A stretch of 38,931 bases of DNA from Xenorhabdus khoisanae (GCF_001037465.1 NZ_LFCV01000025.1:1-38931); one strand, 5' to 3'; positions 1 through 9,192 are shown, counted from the first letter of the stretch. Translations and numbers: made by a program. The notes: generated by a model from the sequence alone, not told the origin.

Positions 1-204
1 CTATCCATGTAACCGGTTTCATGAGGTGTGAAAATGTGATATTTGTCACAATTTTTTATATTGCTATTACTGAAAAAACAAAAATGGGGCTGTTACGAAT
101 CGGAGATTTGATTTTTGGTATTATGTTTTTAGTTATCTTAGTAACAACTTAACAGAAAATGAATTTTATACTTTAAGCTTTTTGGGAAAATATTTATCTA
201 ACCA
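1..204. other. Intergenic left edge, no gene seen
   Basis: This AT-rich stretch holds the CRP-like site at 33-52. It has no open frame with a ribosome binding site and no clear intrinsic terminator for the exporter gene that ends at 205. Confidence 0.5.
33..52. promoter_or_regulatory. CRP (cAMP receptor protein) binding site, probable
   Basis: The sequence reads TGTGA, six bases, TCACA (35-50), flanked by A-rich and T-rich bases. This is a perfect match to the conserved CRP half-sites. The nearest gene inside the window ends at 205 on the minus strand, so this is not its promoter. The target is probably a gene beyond the left edge, transcribed leftward. No convincing -10 element is visible on either side within the window. 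The match is seen; the function is inferred. Confidence 0.6.
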
Positions 205-1431
205 TTACACTTTGCTTGCAGTAAATCGCCGACTCCATACTAAGACCAGCACCAATACCGTCAGCGGTAATCCATGGAATATCAGGATCACGATGGAAGG
301 TGGCAGCCAGACGTAGAACGGGGCAACCAGTAGCATACCTATCCCAAAGCCTGTCATCTGCAACAGCGTCAGCAAACTAAAAATCGGCAAGCGTAAGCTT
401 TCCGGTTCGCTTTGTGCCCGTGAAATCAGGCTGACTTCCGCGATCCCATCACCCATGCCTGCCCAGATTGCAAATGTCAGTAGCCAGAATACGTTGCTTT
501 GTTGGAAGGTGAGGATAAACCCGGTCGACATCAGAGCGACGCCGATAAAGAACAGTTTTTCCATCCTCAATAGGTTGCGGCTGCGCAGCAGATAGCTCGT
601 TAATCTCGCGCCACTAAATTTCCCTATCGCCCATGTCGCCAGCAGTAATCCCATTGTGGTACTGGCATTATCGGGAGTCAGGAGTTTTGAAATAATAGGA
701 AAACCAACATTATGGGCGGCGCTGCCCAGTGTATCGGCCAGGCTGAGAAACAGCATTCCTGCCAGTATGGGGGCACTGCGCAAACCGAGGCGCAACTCCC
801 GCCATTCGTTACCCAGTTCTCTTGATGTTTTCTGCTCCGGTAAAGAGAGGAAACGCAGGGGCATAATCAGGATAGCCGCCAATAGATAAGTGATGATATT
901 GACGGTGAATACCATTTCATAACCACTGCTTGCGACCAGCAGCCCCGAGACGAGGCTACCAAATACGGCTCCTGTAGCAGCGACAGAGGTTAACCAGGAA
1001 TTAGTTGAAATGCGTTGGGAGGCGTGTACCCAATAGGGCAGTTGGCTGTTTAACCCGATAGCAAACATTGAGTTGCCTAAGCCAATGCCGAAGGCAATCA
1101 TCGGTAAGATCAGTAATTGCTGTGATGTGGGGATCACCAATAACAGAGACAGCAAAATGACACGTACCAGATCAAAAAAGACCAGTGGCCATCTTCCCGC
1201 AAATCGTCTGAAAAATGGCGTTCCGATTAGGCTGGCGATGATACCGCCAGCAACACGGCAGGCAAGAAAAATACTGACGTGCATAACGCTGTTACTGAGC
1301 AGATAAACATAAGTGGAGGCCGCCACCATATTCAGGAATGCACCAAAATCGGAGACAAATCGAGCACTGACGATCAATAAGGCATTAAGGCTAGAACAAC
1401 GCAAATTCAAACTATTTTCCTGACTTGACAT
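205..1431 (-). CDS. MFS transporter, probable drug or small-molecule exporter
   Basis: The product is 408 residues of largely hydrophobic sequence with about twelve membrane segments and short loops, the layout of the major facilitator superfamily. A GxxxxRRFAGRWPLV-like stretch after the second helix (about residues 70-83) matches the conserved loop 2-3 region. Overall it recalls the EntS/MFS_3 group of exporters, but I cannot assign a substrate. The ATG at 1431 is preceded by a weak GAGAG ribosome site on the minus strand. The gene stands alone: the terminator of dxs lies upstream and nothing follows before the edge. E. coli has pgpA/yajO on this side of dxs, so this gene is an accessory insertion or the result of a rearrangement. 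An inner-membrane proton-driven efflux role is inferred from the family only. Confidence 0.75.
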   Translation of the reverse strand: MSSQENSLNLRCSSLNALLIVSARFVSDFGAFLNMVAASTYVYLLSNSVMHVSIFLACRVAGGIIASLIGTPFFRRFAGRWPLVFFDLVRVILLSLLLVIPTSQQLLILPMIAFGIGLGNSMFAIGLNSQLPYWVHASQRISTNSWLTSVAATGAVFGSLVSGLLVASSGYEMVFTVNIITYLLAAILIMPLRFLSLPEQKTSRELGNEWRELRLGLRSAPILAGMLFLSLADTLGSAAHNVGFPIISKLLTPDNASTTMGLLLATWAIGKFSGARLTSYLLRSRNLLRMEKLFFIGVALMSTGFILTFQQSNVFWLLTFAIWAGMGDGIAEVSLISRAQSEPESLRLPIFSLLTLLQMTGFGIGMLLVAPFYVWLPPSIVILIFHGLPLTVLVLVLVWSRRFTASKV

Positions 1432-1535
1432 TATTATTAGCTCTCTTGTTATTCAGGAAATTGCCGGAACGTCACCAGCAAGAGATCCCGAAATGCCGCG
1501 TTTGTAGGAGATACTTGTCGAACATTGCTTGCCCG

Positions 1536-1555
1536 ATGATAAAGTTGTTTATCAT
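1536..1555. promoter_or_regulatory. Palindrome upstream of the MFS gene, possible operator
   Basis: ATGATAAA, four bases, TTTATCAT forms a perfect inverted repeat about 105 bases upstream of the MFS start codon. It resembles a repressor operator. It is somewhat like a Fur box in composition, but the half-site spacing (7-4-7) does not match the standard 7-1-7 Fur pattern, so the regulator is unknown. Confidence 0.35.
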
Positions 1556-1732
1556 TTATTGCGAGTGTTTCAAGAAAATGTTCCATTGCGGTGTGTAGTA
1601 AGGGGGAGCTTTATTTAAGAAGAATACTAAAGTGACTGAAGCACGATTAAATTTTTTTAAAATAAAATGATATGCCTGATTTGAGTTATTGGAAATAGGA
1701 AAGATTAAGGGAAATAAGAATTGAAATAGGAA

Positions 1733-1771
1733 GTAAAATGGATGAATGTTTAATAAAAATATTCATCCATT
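1733..1771 (-). terminator. Intrinsic terminator of dxs
   Basis: AATGGATGAAT (1737-1747) and ATTCATCCATT (1761-1771) form an 11-bp stem nine bases past the dxs stop codon. On the minus strand it runs into a short T tract. Confidence 0.65.
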
Positions 1772-1779
1772 ATTAAGGA

Positions 1780-3645
1780 TTATTTAGCCAGATATTGCTC
1801 GATATTATTTTGAATACCTGCCGCATCCAGACCCAAATCAGCGTGAAGCTCTTGCTGTGTTCCTTGCGGTATAAAATAATCCGGTAAGCCAAGGTTTAAT
1901 ACGGGAATCGGCCGTTTTTCCTGCATCAGAAGTTCGTTAACTCCACTGCCTGCACCGCCCATAATGGCGTTTTCTTCCAAAGTTACCAGTAAATCATGGC
2001 TGTCCGCCATATCCAGTACCAGCTCTTTATCCAGCGGTTTGACGAAACGCATATCGACAACCGTTGCATTCAGGTTTTCAGCCGCTTGCAATGCGTAGGG
2101 CAACAATGTACCAAAGTTAAGGATCGCAATGCGCTCTCCCTGACGACGAAGCACGCCTTTACCTATTGGCAACGTTTCCAGTGGTTGAAGTTCGGCTCCG
2201 GTTCCTGCGCCGCGAGGGTAACGGACGGCTGTAGGGCCTTCTTGATAGTGATGTCCGGTATGCAGCATCTGGCGGCATTCGTTTTCATCGCTGGGAGCCA
2301 TAATCACCATATTCGGGAGACAACGCAGGAAGGATAGGTCAAATGCCCCCTGATGGGTTTGCCCATCTGCACCAACAATGCCGCCACGGTCGATGGCAAA
2401 CAGCACTGGCAAATTCTGGATGGCAACATCGTGGATCACCTGATCATAAGCGCGTTGCAGGAAGGTGGAATAAATGGCGACAATGGGCTTGTAGCCACCA
2501 ATCGCCAAACCTGCGGCAAAAGTAACGGAATGTTGCTCGGCAATCGCGACATCAAAATACTGTTCAGGATATTCACGGGAGAAACGTACCATGCCGGAAC
2601 CTTCTCGCATCGCCGGAGTGATCGCCATCAGTTTTTTGTCATGAACGGCTTCTTCACACAGCCAGTCACCGAAGATCTTGGAAAATGTCGGACGAGTATC
2701 CACGCTTTTGGGCAGGGAACCCGTCTTTGGATCGAATTTGGGCACAGCATGCCAACTGATTGGGTCTTTTTCCGCTGGCGCATAACCACGGCCTTTTTTG
2801 GTCATGATATGCAGGAATTGTGGCCCTTTCAGTTCACGCATATTTTTTAAGGTTTGGGTCAGCGCCAGTACGTCATGACCATCAACAGGCCCGATGTAGT
2901 TAAACCCAAGTTCTTCAAACAGCGTTCCCGGAACGACCATGCCTTTAAGATGTTCTTCGGTTTTTTTCAGCAGTTCTTTGATAGGAGGCAGGTTGGAAAA
3001 GACCTTTTTACCGCCTTCACGCAGTGTTGTATACAGCTTGCCCGACAGCAATTGTGCCAGATGGTTATTCAACGCCCCGACGTTTTCAGAGATAGACATT
3101 TCATTGTCATTGAGAATAACCAGCATATCAGGGTCGATATCCCCTGCATGGTTCATGGCTTCAAAAGCCATGCCCGCCGTGATGGCACCATCGCCGATCA
3201 CACAAACGGTTTTGCGGCCTTTACCTTCGTGTTTCGCCGCGATTGCCATACCCAAGCCGGCACTGATTGAAGTGGATGAGTGACCCACACATAAGGTGTC
3301 ATATTCACTTTCATCCCGCCACGGGAAAGGGTGCAGACCATTTTTCTGGCGAATAGTATCGATGCGATCACGACGTCCGGTTAAAATTTTATGTGGGTAG
3401 GCCTGATGGCCTACATCCCAGACCAAATTGTCAAAGGGTGTTTTATAAACAGAGTGAAGTGCGACGGTTAACTCGATAGCGCCAAGGCCGGAAGCAAAGT
3501 GACCACTGGAGCGGCTGACACTGTTCAGCAAAAATTGACGCAGTTCATCGCATAACTTTGGCAAAGTGTCTTTGGGTAGCAGGCGAAGCTCTTCTGGAGT
3601 CTCCGCCAATGCCAATGTTGGATATTTCGCTATATCAATGCTCAT
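1780..3645 (-). CDS. dxs: 1-deoxy-D-xylulose-5-phosphate synthase
   Basis: Dxs condenses pyruvate and glyceraldehyde 3-phosphate to DXP using thiamine diphosphate and Mg2+. It is the entry step of the MEP isoprenoid pathway and also feeds thiamine and pyridoxal synthesis; it is a cytosolic homodimer. The 621-residue product is colinear with E. coli Dxs (620). Visible landmarks are the active-site His49 in SSGHFASG, the ThDP/Mg motif GDGAITAG at 151-158 with the downstream [10 protein letters not shown] segment, the AEQH general-acid segment near 370, and the transketolase C-terminal domain. It is last in xseB-ispA-dxs, but unlike E. coli it is separated from ispA by 163 bases. The ATG at 3645 matches the conserved N-terminus [11 protein letters not shown]; the ribosome site (AGGC) is weak. 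Confidence 0.97.
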   Translation of the reverse strand: MSIDIAKYPTLALAETPEELRLLPKDTLPKLCDELRQFLLNSVSRSSGHFASGLGAIELTVALHSVYKTPFDNLVWDVGHQAYPHKILTGRRDRIDTIRQKNGLHPFPWRDESEYDTLCVGHSSTSISAGLGMAIAAKHEGKGRKTVCVIGDGAITAGMAFEAMNHAGDIDPDMLVILNDNEMSISENVGALNNHLAQLLSGKLYTTLREGGKKVFSNLPPIKELLKKTEEHLKGMVVPGTLFEELGFNYIGPVDGHDVLALTQTLKNMRELKGPQFLHIMTKKGRGYAPAEKDPISWHAVPKFDPKTGSLPKSVDTRPTFSKIFGDWLCEEAVHDKKLMAITPAMREGSGMVRFSREYPEQYFDVAIAEQHSVTFAAGLAIGGYKPIVAIYSTFLQRAYDQVIHDVAIQNLPVLFAIDRGGIVGADGQTHQGAFDLSFLRCLPNMVIMAPSDENECRQMLHTGHHYQEGPTAVRYPRGAGTGAELQPLETLPIGKGVLRRQGERIAILNFGTLLPYALQAAENLNATVVDMRFVKPLDKELVLDMADSHDLLVTLEENAIMGGAGSGVNELLMQEKRPIPVLNLGLPDYFIPQGTQQELHADLGLDAAGIQNNIEQYLAK

Positions 3646-3808
3646 GCTATGCCTGTATAAAATGCTATACCCGTTAGAAGTTGAATATTAAGAACCCTAT
3701 ATTATCTGTGTGTAATTTCCGGGTTCACTCCATAATACGTTCTTATTGATTATTGGGTTTTTATATAACTAATGACCATATTAATTGGTGATTAATATGA
3801 CCTGTTTT
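3646..3808. repeat. Expanded ispA-dxs spacer, possible degenerate palindromic repeat
   Basis: Spacing here is 163 bases, whereas ispA and dxs are nearly adjacent in E. coli. The dxs-proximal part carries TATACCCGTTAGAAGTTGAA on the plus strand. This resembles the terminal TATACCCG and AAGTTG blocks of intergenic palindromes of Yersinia, Photorhabdus and Xenorhabdus, an intact-looking example of which lies before lon in this window. It looks like a decayed remnant at best. No terminator or start-proximal promoter is clear. Confidence 0.3.
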
Positions 3809-4741
3809 TTAGCTGTTTCTCTCAATGATAAAACCAGCCAGTTCTTTTAAGGTTGTGGTGTTATATGACTGCTTTTCCAATTCCGTGAGTGCGGCTATCG
3901 CTTCTTCATACAGATCCCGGGCTTTTTTCTGGGCTTGTTCCAGACCCAATAAGGCAGGATAGGTGCTTTTGCCGAGTTGTTGGTCGTTGCCTTGACGCTT
4001 GCCGATAATTTCAGTATTGCCAACGACATCCAAAATATCATCATGTACCTGAAATGCGAGGCCAATGGCTTGGGCATATTGATCCAACAAAGGCAATACT
4101 TCATGACCACGTTGTCCTGCACTATAAGCACCTATTCGGGCGGCTGAGCGTATTAATGCACCTGTTTTATGTCGGTGGATCTGCTCCAGCGAGGCAAGGT
4201 CGATCTGTTTACCTTCTGCTTCTAAATCCAGTGATTGTCCACCACACATCCCGGCAAAGCCACCGGCACTTGCCAGTTCAGCGATCATGGCAAGGCGGTC
4301 GGATAAGGCAACATCCGGCATATCTTGTTTTGCCAAAATTTCAAAAGCCAGTGACTGTAAGGCATCTCCCGCCAGAATGGCCTGACTTTCACCAAATTTG
4401 ATATGGCAGGTGGGCTGACCACGGCGTAAATCGTCGTTATCCATGGCGGGTAAATCATCATGGATCAATGAATAAGCATGGATACATTCTAATGCGAGGG
4501 CAGCGGCATCAAGACTCTTTTTGGGAAGACCAAACATTTCGCCCACACTGTAAACCAAAAATGGGCGTAGCCGTTTTCCACCCAATACTGCCCCATATTG
4601 CATTGCTGTGCCTAATGGGCTGTTTAAAAAGGGTAATGAAGAAAATGTCGCCATCAGCTTATCATTGACATGTTGCTGACAAGCACGCAATTTTTCCTCA
4701 AAAGAGTACTCTTCAAAAGGAGTCTCGTATTGTTCAGACAT
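3809..4741 (-). CDS. ispA: (2E,6E)-farnesyl diphosphate synthase
   Basis: IspA adds two isopentenyl units to DMAPP to make C15 farnesyl diphosphate, the precursor of quinone side chains, undecaprenyl phosphate and the heme O farnesyl group attached by CyoE in this same window. Both aspartate-rich motifs are visible, HDDLPAMD in the first half and HDDILD in the second, along with the GGKRLRP substrate motif. I chose the ATG at 4741 (310 residues, E. coli 299) instead of an in-frame ATG at 4792. The later start follows the xseB stop by four bases, and the extra 17 residues would overlap xseB without homology. Translation is probably coupled to xseB. Confidence 0.95.
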   Translation of the reverse strand: MSEQYETPFEEYSFEEKLRACQQHVNDKLMATFSSLPFLNSPLGTAMQYGAVLGGKRLRPFLVYSVGEMFGLPKKSLDAAALALECIHAYSLIHDDLPAMDNDDLRRGQPTCHIKFGESQAILAGDALQSLAFEILAKQDMPDVALSDRLAMIAELASAGGFAGMCGGQSLDLEAEGKQIDLASLEQIHRHKTGALIRSAARIGAYSAGQRGHEVLPLLDQYAQAIGLAFQVHDDILDVVGNTEIIGKRQGNDQQLGKSTYPALLGLEQAQKKARDLYEEAIAALTELEKQSYNTTTLKELAGFIIERNS

Positions 4742-4745
4742 AAAT

Positions 4746-5003
4746 TTACTCAGCATCGGACGAAAATTCATCAAGTGGTGATTGTGCGTCATGATTCAAT
4801 AAAATTTGCACTCGTTGCTCGGCCTGCTGGAGAGTTTTCTGCCCCTGTCTTGCAAGTTGAATTCCGCGTTCAAATTCATTCAACGCATCTTCTAATGGGA
4901 GTTCCCCGGATTCCAGCCGAATAACAATTTCTTCCAGCTCTTTCAACGAGCTTTCAAATACTGGAGTTTGTTCGGTTTCTGATGTTTGATTTGCTTTAGA
5001 CAT
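4746..5003 (-). CDS. xseB: Exodeoxyribonuclease VII small subunit
   Basis: An 85-residue protein (E. coli XseB 80) with the family core [20 protein letters not shown] followed by a helical heptad stretch. XseB binds the large subunit XseA in several copies to form exonuclease VII, which degrades single-stranded DNA to oligonucleotides. As in other enterobacteria it is the first gene of xseB-ispA-dxs. No good Shine-Dalgarno sequence precedes the ATG at 5003. Confidence 0.95.
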   Translation of the reverse strand: MSKANQTSETEQTPVFESSLKELEEIVIRLESGELPLEDALNEFERGIQLARQGQKTLQQAEQRVQILLNHDAQSPLDEFSSDAE

Positions 5004-5138
5004 AATGATTTAACGTATGGTTATTTAACGAATTACAGCAAAGCAAGTTCGCTACAGAATTGCAGAGTACCCTACTACACCAAGAGAAATAAATCATGTG
5101 TTACCACTGTTTTTTTTACAGTCGATATAGCTAGATGA

Positions 5139-5147
5139 TGTTATACT
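5139..5147 (+). promoter_or_regulatory. Extended -10 promoter element, probably for thiI
   Basis: TGT followed by TATACT gives an extended -10 sequence about 86 bases before the thiI ATG. No good -35 hexamer sits at 17 bases, consistent with an extended -10 promoter. This is a prediction from motif only. Confidence 0.4.
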
Positions 5148-5232
5148 CTGCACCCTATCCAACTGAACACTTAAGAACAATCATTGACATTGTTTGTGAT
5201 AGTTCAACATTGAATGACTACTATATCTTACT

Positions 5233-6681
5233 ATGAAGTTTATCATTAAATTATTCCCAGAAATCACGATCAAGAGCCAAACTGTCCGTTTACGCTTTAT
5301 TAAAATTCTTGCCAGCAATATCCGTAATGTGCTGAAAACATTTGGGGAAGGCATTGCTGTTGTTCGCCATTGGGATAATATCGAAGTTCGGGTCAAAAAT
5401 GATAATCTCGGTGCAGAAATTTGTGACGCACTAACACGTATTCCGGGCATTCATCATATCCTGCAAGTAGAAGAGAGAGATTTTCGTGACTTGCATCATA
5501 TCTTTGAACAAACTTACGAAACATATGGACATTTGTTGCCCGGTAAAACGTTTTGTGTTCGTGCCAAGCGTCGCGGCAAACACAGTTTTACGTCCAATGA
5601 AGTAGAACGCTATGTTGGTGGTGGTTTGAACCAGCATATTGAATCCGCCAAAGTTAAGTTGACTCATCCTGATGTGACCGTCAATTTGGAAATTGATCAG
5701 GATAAATTGATTCTGGTTAAAGCCCGTCATGAAGGGATCGGCGGTTTCCCTATCGGTACACAGGAAGATGTGCTGTCACTGATTTCTGGTGGGTTTGATT
5801 CCGGCGTTTCCAGTTATATGTTGATGCGTCGTGGCTGCCGTGTGCATTACTGTTTCTTTAATCTTGGCGGCTCTGCCCATGAAATTGGGGTGAAGCAGGT
5901 TGCTCATTATTTGTGGAACCGATTTGGGCGTTCCCATAAAGTCCGTTTTGTGGCTGTCGATTTTGAACCTGTTGTCGCAGAAATTCTGGAAAAGGTTGAA
6001 GACGGGCAAATGGGCGTTGTTCTGAAAAGAATGATGGTCAGAGCGGCCTCGAAAGTTGCTGAGCGCTACGGTGTACAAGCGATCGTCACGGGAGAGGCGT
6101 TAGGGCAGGTTTCCAGCCAGACTTTGACTAATTTAAGGCTGATTGATAATGCTTCAGATACGTTGATCCTTCGCCCTCTGATTTCTCATGATAAAGAACA
6201 CATTATTAAATTGGCTCGTGAGATTGGTACAGAAGATTTCGCACGTACCATGCCAGAATTTTGTGGTGTGATTTCAAAAAGCCCAACCGTGAAAGCGGTT
6301 AAAGCCAAAATTGAAGAAGAAGAAAATAATTTTGATTTTGAGGTTTTGGAGCGGGCAGTGAGTGAAGCTCAGAATCTGGATATCCGCCAGATTGCAGAGC
6401 AAACCAGCGAGCAGGTTGTGGAAGTGGAAATGGTGACGGAATTTTCCTCCAATGATGTATTGCTGGATATCCGCTCTCCAGATGATCAGGATGACCGTCC
6501 GTTAAGCATGGGTGATATTGAAATTCAGTCATTACCTTTTTATAAACTGAGTACCCAGTTTGGCGATTTGCCGAAGGAAAAAACGTATTTACTCTATTGT
6601 GAACGTGGCGTGATGAGCCGTTTACAGGCACTTTACCTGCGTGAGCAAGGCTTTGAAAACGTGAAGGTGTACCGGCCTTGA
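5233..6681 (+). CDS. thiI: tRNA 4-thiouridine sulfurtransferase / thiazole sulfur carrier
   Basis: ThiI adenylates U8 of tRNA and inserts sulfur received from IscS to make s4U, and also passes sulfur to ThiS for thiamine thiazole synthesis. The product has 482 residues, exactly the E. coli length: a ferredoxin-like N-terminus, a THUMP domain (roughly 60-165), a PP-loop ATPase domain with SGGFDSGV near 184, and a C-terminal rhodanese domain with the catalytic Cys456 in LLYCERGV. The redox-partner Cys near 344 ([10 protein letters not shown]) is also present. The gene is divergent from xseB. No recognisable Shine-Dalgarno sequence precedes the ATG, although the N-terminus [11 protein letters not shown] is conserved and fixes the start. 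Thiamine made through ThiI serves Dxs next door. Confidence 0.97.
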   Translation: MKFIIKLFPEITIKSQTVRLRFIKILASNIRNVLKTFGEGIAVVRHWDNIEVRVKNDNLGAEICDALTRIPGIHHILQVEERDFRDLHHIFEQTYETYGHLLPGKTFCVRAKRRGKHSFTSNEVERYVGGGLNQHIESAKVKLTHPDVTVNLEIDQDKLILVKARHEGIGGFPIGTQEDVLSLISGGFDSGVSSYMLMRRGCRVHYCFFNLGGSAHEIGVKQVAHYLWNRFGRSHKVRFVAVDFEPVVAEILEKVEDGQMGVVLKRMMVRAASKVAERYGVQAIVTGEALGQVSSQTLTNLRLIDNASDTLILRPLISHDKEHIIKLAREIGTEDFARTMPEFCGVISKSPTVKAVKAKIEEEENNFDFEVLERAVSEAQNLDIRQIAEQTSEQVVEVEMVTEFSSNDVLLDIRSPDDQDDRPLSMGDIEIQSLPFYKLSTQFGDLPKEKTYLLYCERGVMSRLQALYLREQGFENVKVYRP

Positions 6682-6697
6682 TTTAAGCTTAAAACAT

Positions 6698-6733
6698 TAG
6701 GCTGCTTTTGGAACATGCCCTATAAGCAGCCTA
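6698..6733. terminator. Bidirectional hairpin between convergent thiI and yajL
   Basis: TAGGCTGCTT (6698-6707) pairs with AAGCAGCCTA (6724-6733) in a perfect 10-bp stem between two convergent genes. The minus-strand exit has a TTTT run, so it fits yajL termination best; the plus-strand side lacks a T tract. Confidence 0.6.
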
Positions 6734-6746
6734 TGTCATGAGATGA

Positions 6747-7334
6747 TTACTGGTAATTATTAATACCGGGCGGTAATACAAGTTGAGCGGCAACTTCTGC
6801 CGCCTTCTCTTTCCCTTTCAATAACTCAATCAGTTTTAAGGCAAAGTCAAAAGCGGTGGCAGGCCCTTGGCTGGTCAGCAAATTAACCCTTTCATCAAAA
6901 TAAACCCGCTTATCAATCCATTTTTCTGGCGCAATTTTATCTTGCATACCGGGATAGCCAGTCATGTTTCCGATGGGGAAAAGTTGATGATATTCCAGCA
7001 CAATAGCAGGAGATGCGCAGATTGCCGCAATGATTTTCCCTTGGCTTTGTGCTATTCTAATTTTTTCCACTACCAGTAAACTGTCCCGAAAACATTCTGC
7101 ACCTTTTAACCCTCCGGGCAGGACAACGGCATCGAAATCTTCGTCCACGACATCAACTAAAGCAACATCAGCAACGATTTTGACACCGCGTGAACAGGTT
7201 AGTGTGAGGGTACCGTCTGTTTCGGTGCTGGCCACAGTAACATTGATTCCAGCTCGAACAAGTAAATCAATTGTTGTGACTGCTTCTATCTCTTCACTGC
7301 CATGAGCCAGGCAAATAAGGGCTGAGGCGCTCAT
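6747..7334 (-). CDS. yajL: DJ-1/PfpI family protein YajL (oxidative-stress chaperone / reported deglycase)
   Basis: A 195-residue DJ-1 superfamily protein with the nucleophile-elbow cysteine in AAICASPA (Cys near 106) and the conserved early Glu in [10 protein letters not shown]. coli YajL is reported to be a covalent chaperone and protein deglycase that protects thiol proteins; the exact biochemical role of the family is still debated. The gene starts inside the end of panE: ATG 7334 lies 41 bases upstream of the panE stop, with a strong GGAGGGAG ribosome site. The pair is therefore translationally overlapped as in E. coli. Confidence 0.93.
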   Translation of the reverse strand: MSASALICLAHGSEEIEAVTTIDLLVRAGINVTVASTETDGTLTLTCSRGVKIVADVALVDVVDEDFDAVVLPGGLKGAECFRDSLLVVEKIRIAQSQGKIIAAICASPAIVLEYHQLFPIGNMTGYPGMQDKIAPEKWIDKRVYFDERVNLLTSQGPATAFDFALKLIELLKGKEKAAEVAAQLVLPPGINNYQ

Positions 7335-8208
7335 ATTCTCCCTCCTTGCGTTTAATATAATGATAAACAGCCGTATTTTCTGTGACAGGCAGGCCGTGTA
7401 TACGTGCCCGGCGCAGTAAGAAACCGGTAATGTAGTCTATTTCTGTATGTCGTTGTGCACGTATATCTTGCAGCATGGATGAATAATTTTCGGATGTCTG
7501 CTCAATCACATTCATGACGTAATCAACGAGTGTCTGTTTGGTTGTATGGATACCATCATGTTCCATGACCCGGTGAATTTCGTCACACAGTAATTGAATG
7601 TGTGTAGCATGATGTTGTAATTCACCATTTTTGCAATCATGCATCACTGTGAGTGGGTTAATGACACAATTGACGGTAAGTTTCATCCAACTGATGGCGT
7701 GTATTTCATTATGCCATGCCACATCAGGGAGTGCGCAGTGCAAGATATCAGCCAATTCACTGAGTTTATTAGCATTGGCAGTCACTGAGCCAATGTGGGT
7801 GATACCCTGTGATTTGTGATAAACAATGCCATTTTTCCGATAGGCACCATGCGTGGTCACGCCAAGTAAAATCGGATTGGGGAGAGGCAAAAACTCTTCC
7901 AAGGTACCCATTCCATTGTGTAATAACAAAATTGGGCAATGGGGAGAAAGTTTATCTACAAGGTTATTAAGTGCGTCAGAAACCTGCCATGCTTTTAAAC
8001 AGACCAGGAGTAATTTGCTTTCAGCGAGGTGTTTTTCGTCATTAGCCGGAAGTTGTTGATTAAAAACCTGACCATTGAAATTTTCGATATGGACGGAAAC
8101 AAAAGGTTGTGGAACCCTTAACCATCCTTGAACACTGAGATTCTGTTTGGATAAGGCGGCAAGCCACAGTTTACCTATAGCGCCACAGCCAAGAATCGTT
8201 ATTTTCAT
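7294..8208 (-). CDS. panE: 2-dehydropantoate 2-reductase (ketopantoate reductase)
   Basis: PanE reduces ketopantoate to pantoate with NADPH in pantothenate/CoA synthesis. The N-terminal Rossmann motif GCGAIGKLW, the catalytic lysine in SWMKLTVNC (near 175) and the C-terminal helix with TENTAVYHY (the family's substrate-binding Glu) are visible. I chose the ATG at 8208 (304 residues, E. coli 303), which has an AAGGAAG ribosome site and begins directly with the Rossmann strand MKITILGCG. An in-frame start at 8274 would add 22 unrelated residues. Its 3' end overlaps yajL by 41 bases. Confidence 0.96.
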   Translation of the reverse strand: MKITILGCGAIGKLWLAALSKQNLSVQGWLRVPQPFVSVHIENFNGQVFNQQLPANDEKHLAESKLLLVCLKAWQVSDALNNLVDKLSPHCPILLLHNGMGTLEEFLPLPNPILLGVTTHGAYRKNGIVYHKSQGITHIGSVTANANKLSELADILHCALPDVAWHNEIHAISWMKLTVNCVINPLTVMHDCKNGELQHHATHIQLLCDEIHRVMEHDGIHTTKQTLVDYVMNVIEQTSENYSSMLQDIRAQRHTEIDYITGFLLRRARIHGLPVTENTAVYHYIKRKEGEYERLSPYLPGSWQ

Positions 8209-8383
8209 ATTTCTTCCTTGAGAATCGCTTTCATGGGGAGCCTCGATTTTTAATTTAACGCTAACTGACCTCAAAACAGGGTAAAATTCCCAAAGATCAC
8301 CAAACCTCCCGAGTATAGATCTTTTGCCAATAATGGAAAGCGGTTATCATGCCGATTTGTTGATTAGCAGGAGGTGACGGGTA

Positions 8384-8875
8384 ATGCCATCATTTGATAT
8401 TGTTTCAGAAGTTGATATGCAGGAAGTGCGTAACGCAGTAGAAAACGCACAAAGAGAGTTAACCAATCGCTGGGATTTCCGCAACGTCAACGCGAGCTTT
8501 GAGTTAAACGAAAAGAACGAATCAGTCAAAATTGCGAGCGAATCTGATTTTCAGGTGAACCAATTGGTCGATATTCTGCGTGAAAAATTTGCGAAACGCG
8601 GAATTGATGGCTCTGTGCTCAACATTCCTGAAAATATGGTTCACAGCGGTAAAACATACAGTGTGGAGGCTACGCTGCTGCAAGGTATCGATACACCGTT
8701 AGCGAAGAAAATTGTGAAGCTGATTAAAGACAGTAAGCTGAAAGTACAAGCTCAGATTCAGGGTGAACAAGTGCGGGTTACAGGAAAAGCACGTGATGAT
8801 CTGCAAAGTGTCATTACATTGGTTCGTGGTGCAGAGTTAGGGCAGCCTTTCCAGTTTACGAATTTCCGCGATTAA
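8384..8875 (+). CDS. yajQ: YajQ family nucleotide-binding protein (UPF0234)
   Basis: At 163 residues it has the same length as E. coli YajQ. The family has two ferredoxin-like (RRM-like) domains, and the signature [14 protein letters not shown] starts the protein. E. coli YajQ was reported to bind nucleotides and tRNA, and Xanthomonas and Pseudomonas members bind cyclic di-GMP. The cellular role in enterobacteria is unsettled. A strong AGGAGGTGA ribosome site precedes the ATG. It is a single gene, divergent from panE. Confidence 0.93.
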   Translation: MPSFDIVSEVDMQEVRNAVENAQRELTNRWDFRNVNASFELNEKNESVKIASESDFQVNQLVDILREKFAKRGIDGSVLNIPENMVHSGKTYSVEATLLQGIDTPLAKKIVKLIKDSKLKVQAQIQGEQVRVTGKARDDLQSVITLVRGAELGQPFQFTNFRD

Positions 8876-8967
8876 TTTCCGCTATAGATGGGTTTTTGGG
8901 CGAATTAACGCAATTTTTAAGGCTGATTTCTTGAAATACGGCAAGAAATTGTGAATTTGTCCAATGG

Positions 8968-8989
8968 GAGAGGGCTATTCAACCCTCTC
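8968..8989. terminator. Stem-loop after yajQ, weak terminator
   Basis: GAGAGGG (8968-8974) and CCCTCTC (8983-8989) form a 7-bp stem with an 8-base loop, 93 bases after yajQ. It lacks a T tract, so it may be an RNA 3'-end stabiliser and not a true terminator. Confidence 0.35.
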
Positions 8990-9031
8990 TCAATGCGTTA
9001 TTCCTGAAACAGGATACCAGCTTAATTGCTC

Positions 9032-9070
9032 ACTAATAACCTTTCCAATAATTACTAACCTTTCCAATAA
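9032..9070. repeat. Short tandem repeat, 19-bp unit, two copies
   Basis: The core TAACCTTTCCAATAA occurs at 9037-9051 and 9056-9070, giving a 19-base period with flanking ACTAA/TACTAA similarity. It lies between convergent genes and has no known function. Confidence 0.7.
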
Positions 9071-9092
9071 AATAGCACGATGTCATCACACG

Positions 9093-9119
9093 CCGTACTT
9101 TCACCGTACTTTCACCGTA
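9093..9119. repeat. Short tandem repeat, 11-bp unit
   Basis: CCGTACTTTCA occurs at 9093-9103 and 9104-9114 and is followed by a partial third copy, CCGTA. It lies 23 bases after the 19-bp repeat, making this spacer locally repeat-rich. Confidence 0.7.
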
Positions 9120-9192
9120 TTTTTAAGTATAAATCTTGTGAATCGTAAATCCCACTTTGTTACGGATATAGCAAAGTTACGAACACAGCAAA

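Larger units (their letters stand above)
1432..1779. other. Intergenic region between MFS gene and dxs
   Basis: These 348 bases contain the dxs terminator (1733-1771), a perfect 8-bp-arm palindrome (1536-1555) and the presumed promoter of the MFS gene. I see no coding frame. Base composition becomes very AT-rich between 1620 and 1740. Confidence 0.6.
8876..9192. other. Intergenic region between convergent yajQ and yajR
   Basis: These 317 bases contain a stem-loop (8968-8989, GAGAGGG / CCCTCTC) and two short tandem repeats (19-bp and 11-bp units). I see no gene. One in-frame stretch has no ribosome site and no recognisable similarity. Confidence 0.5.

Noticed and set aside
656-1306. Plus-strand open frames inside the MFS gene
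   Set aside because: They are shadows of the membrane-protein frame, with no ribosome sites and no recognisable proteins.
1536-1555. Fur box
   Set aside because: The arms are separated by four bases and not one, and the sequence departs from the standard 19-base pattern.
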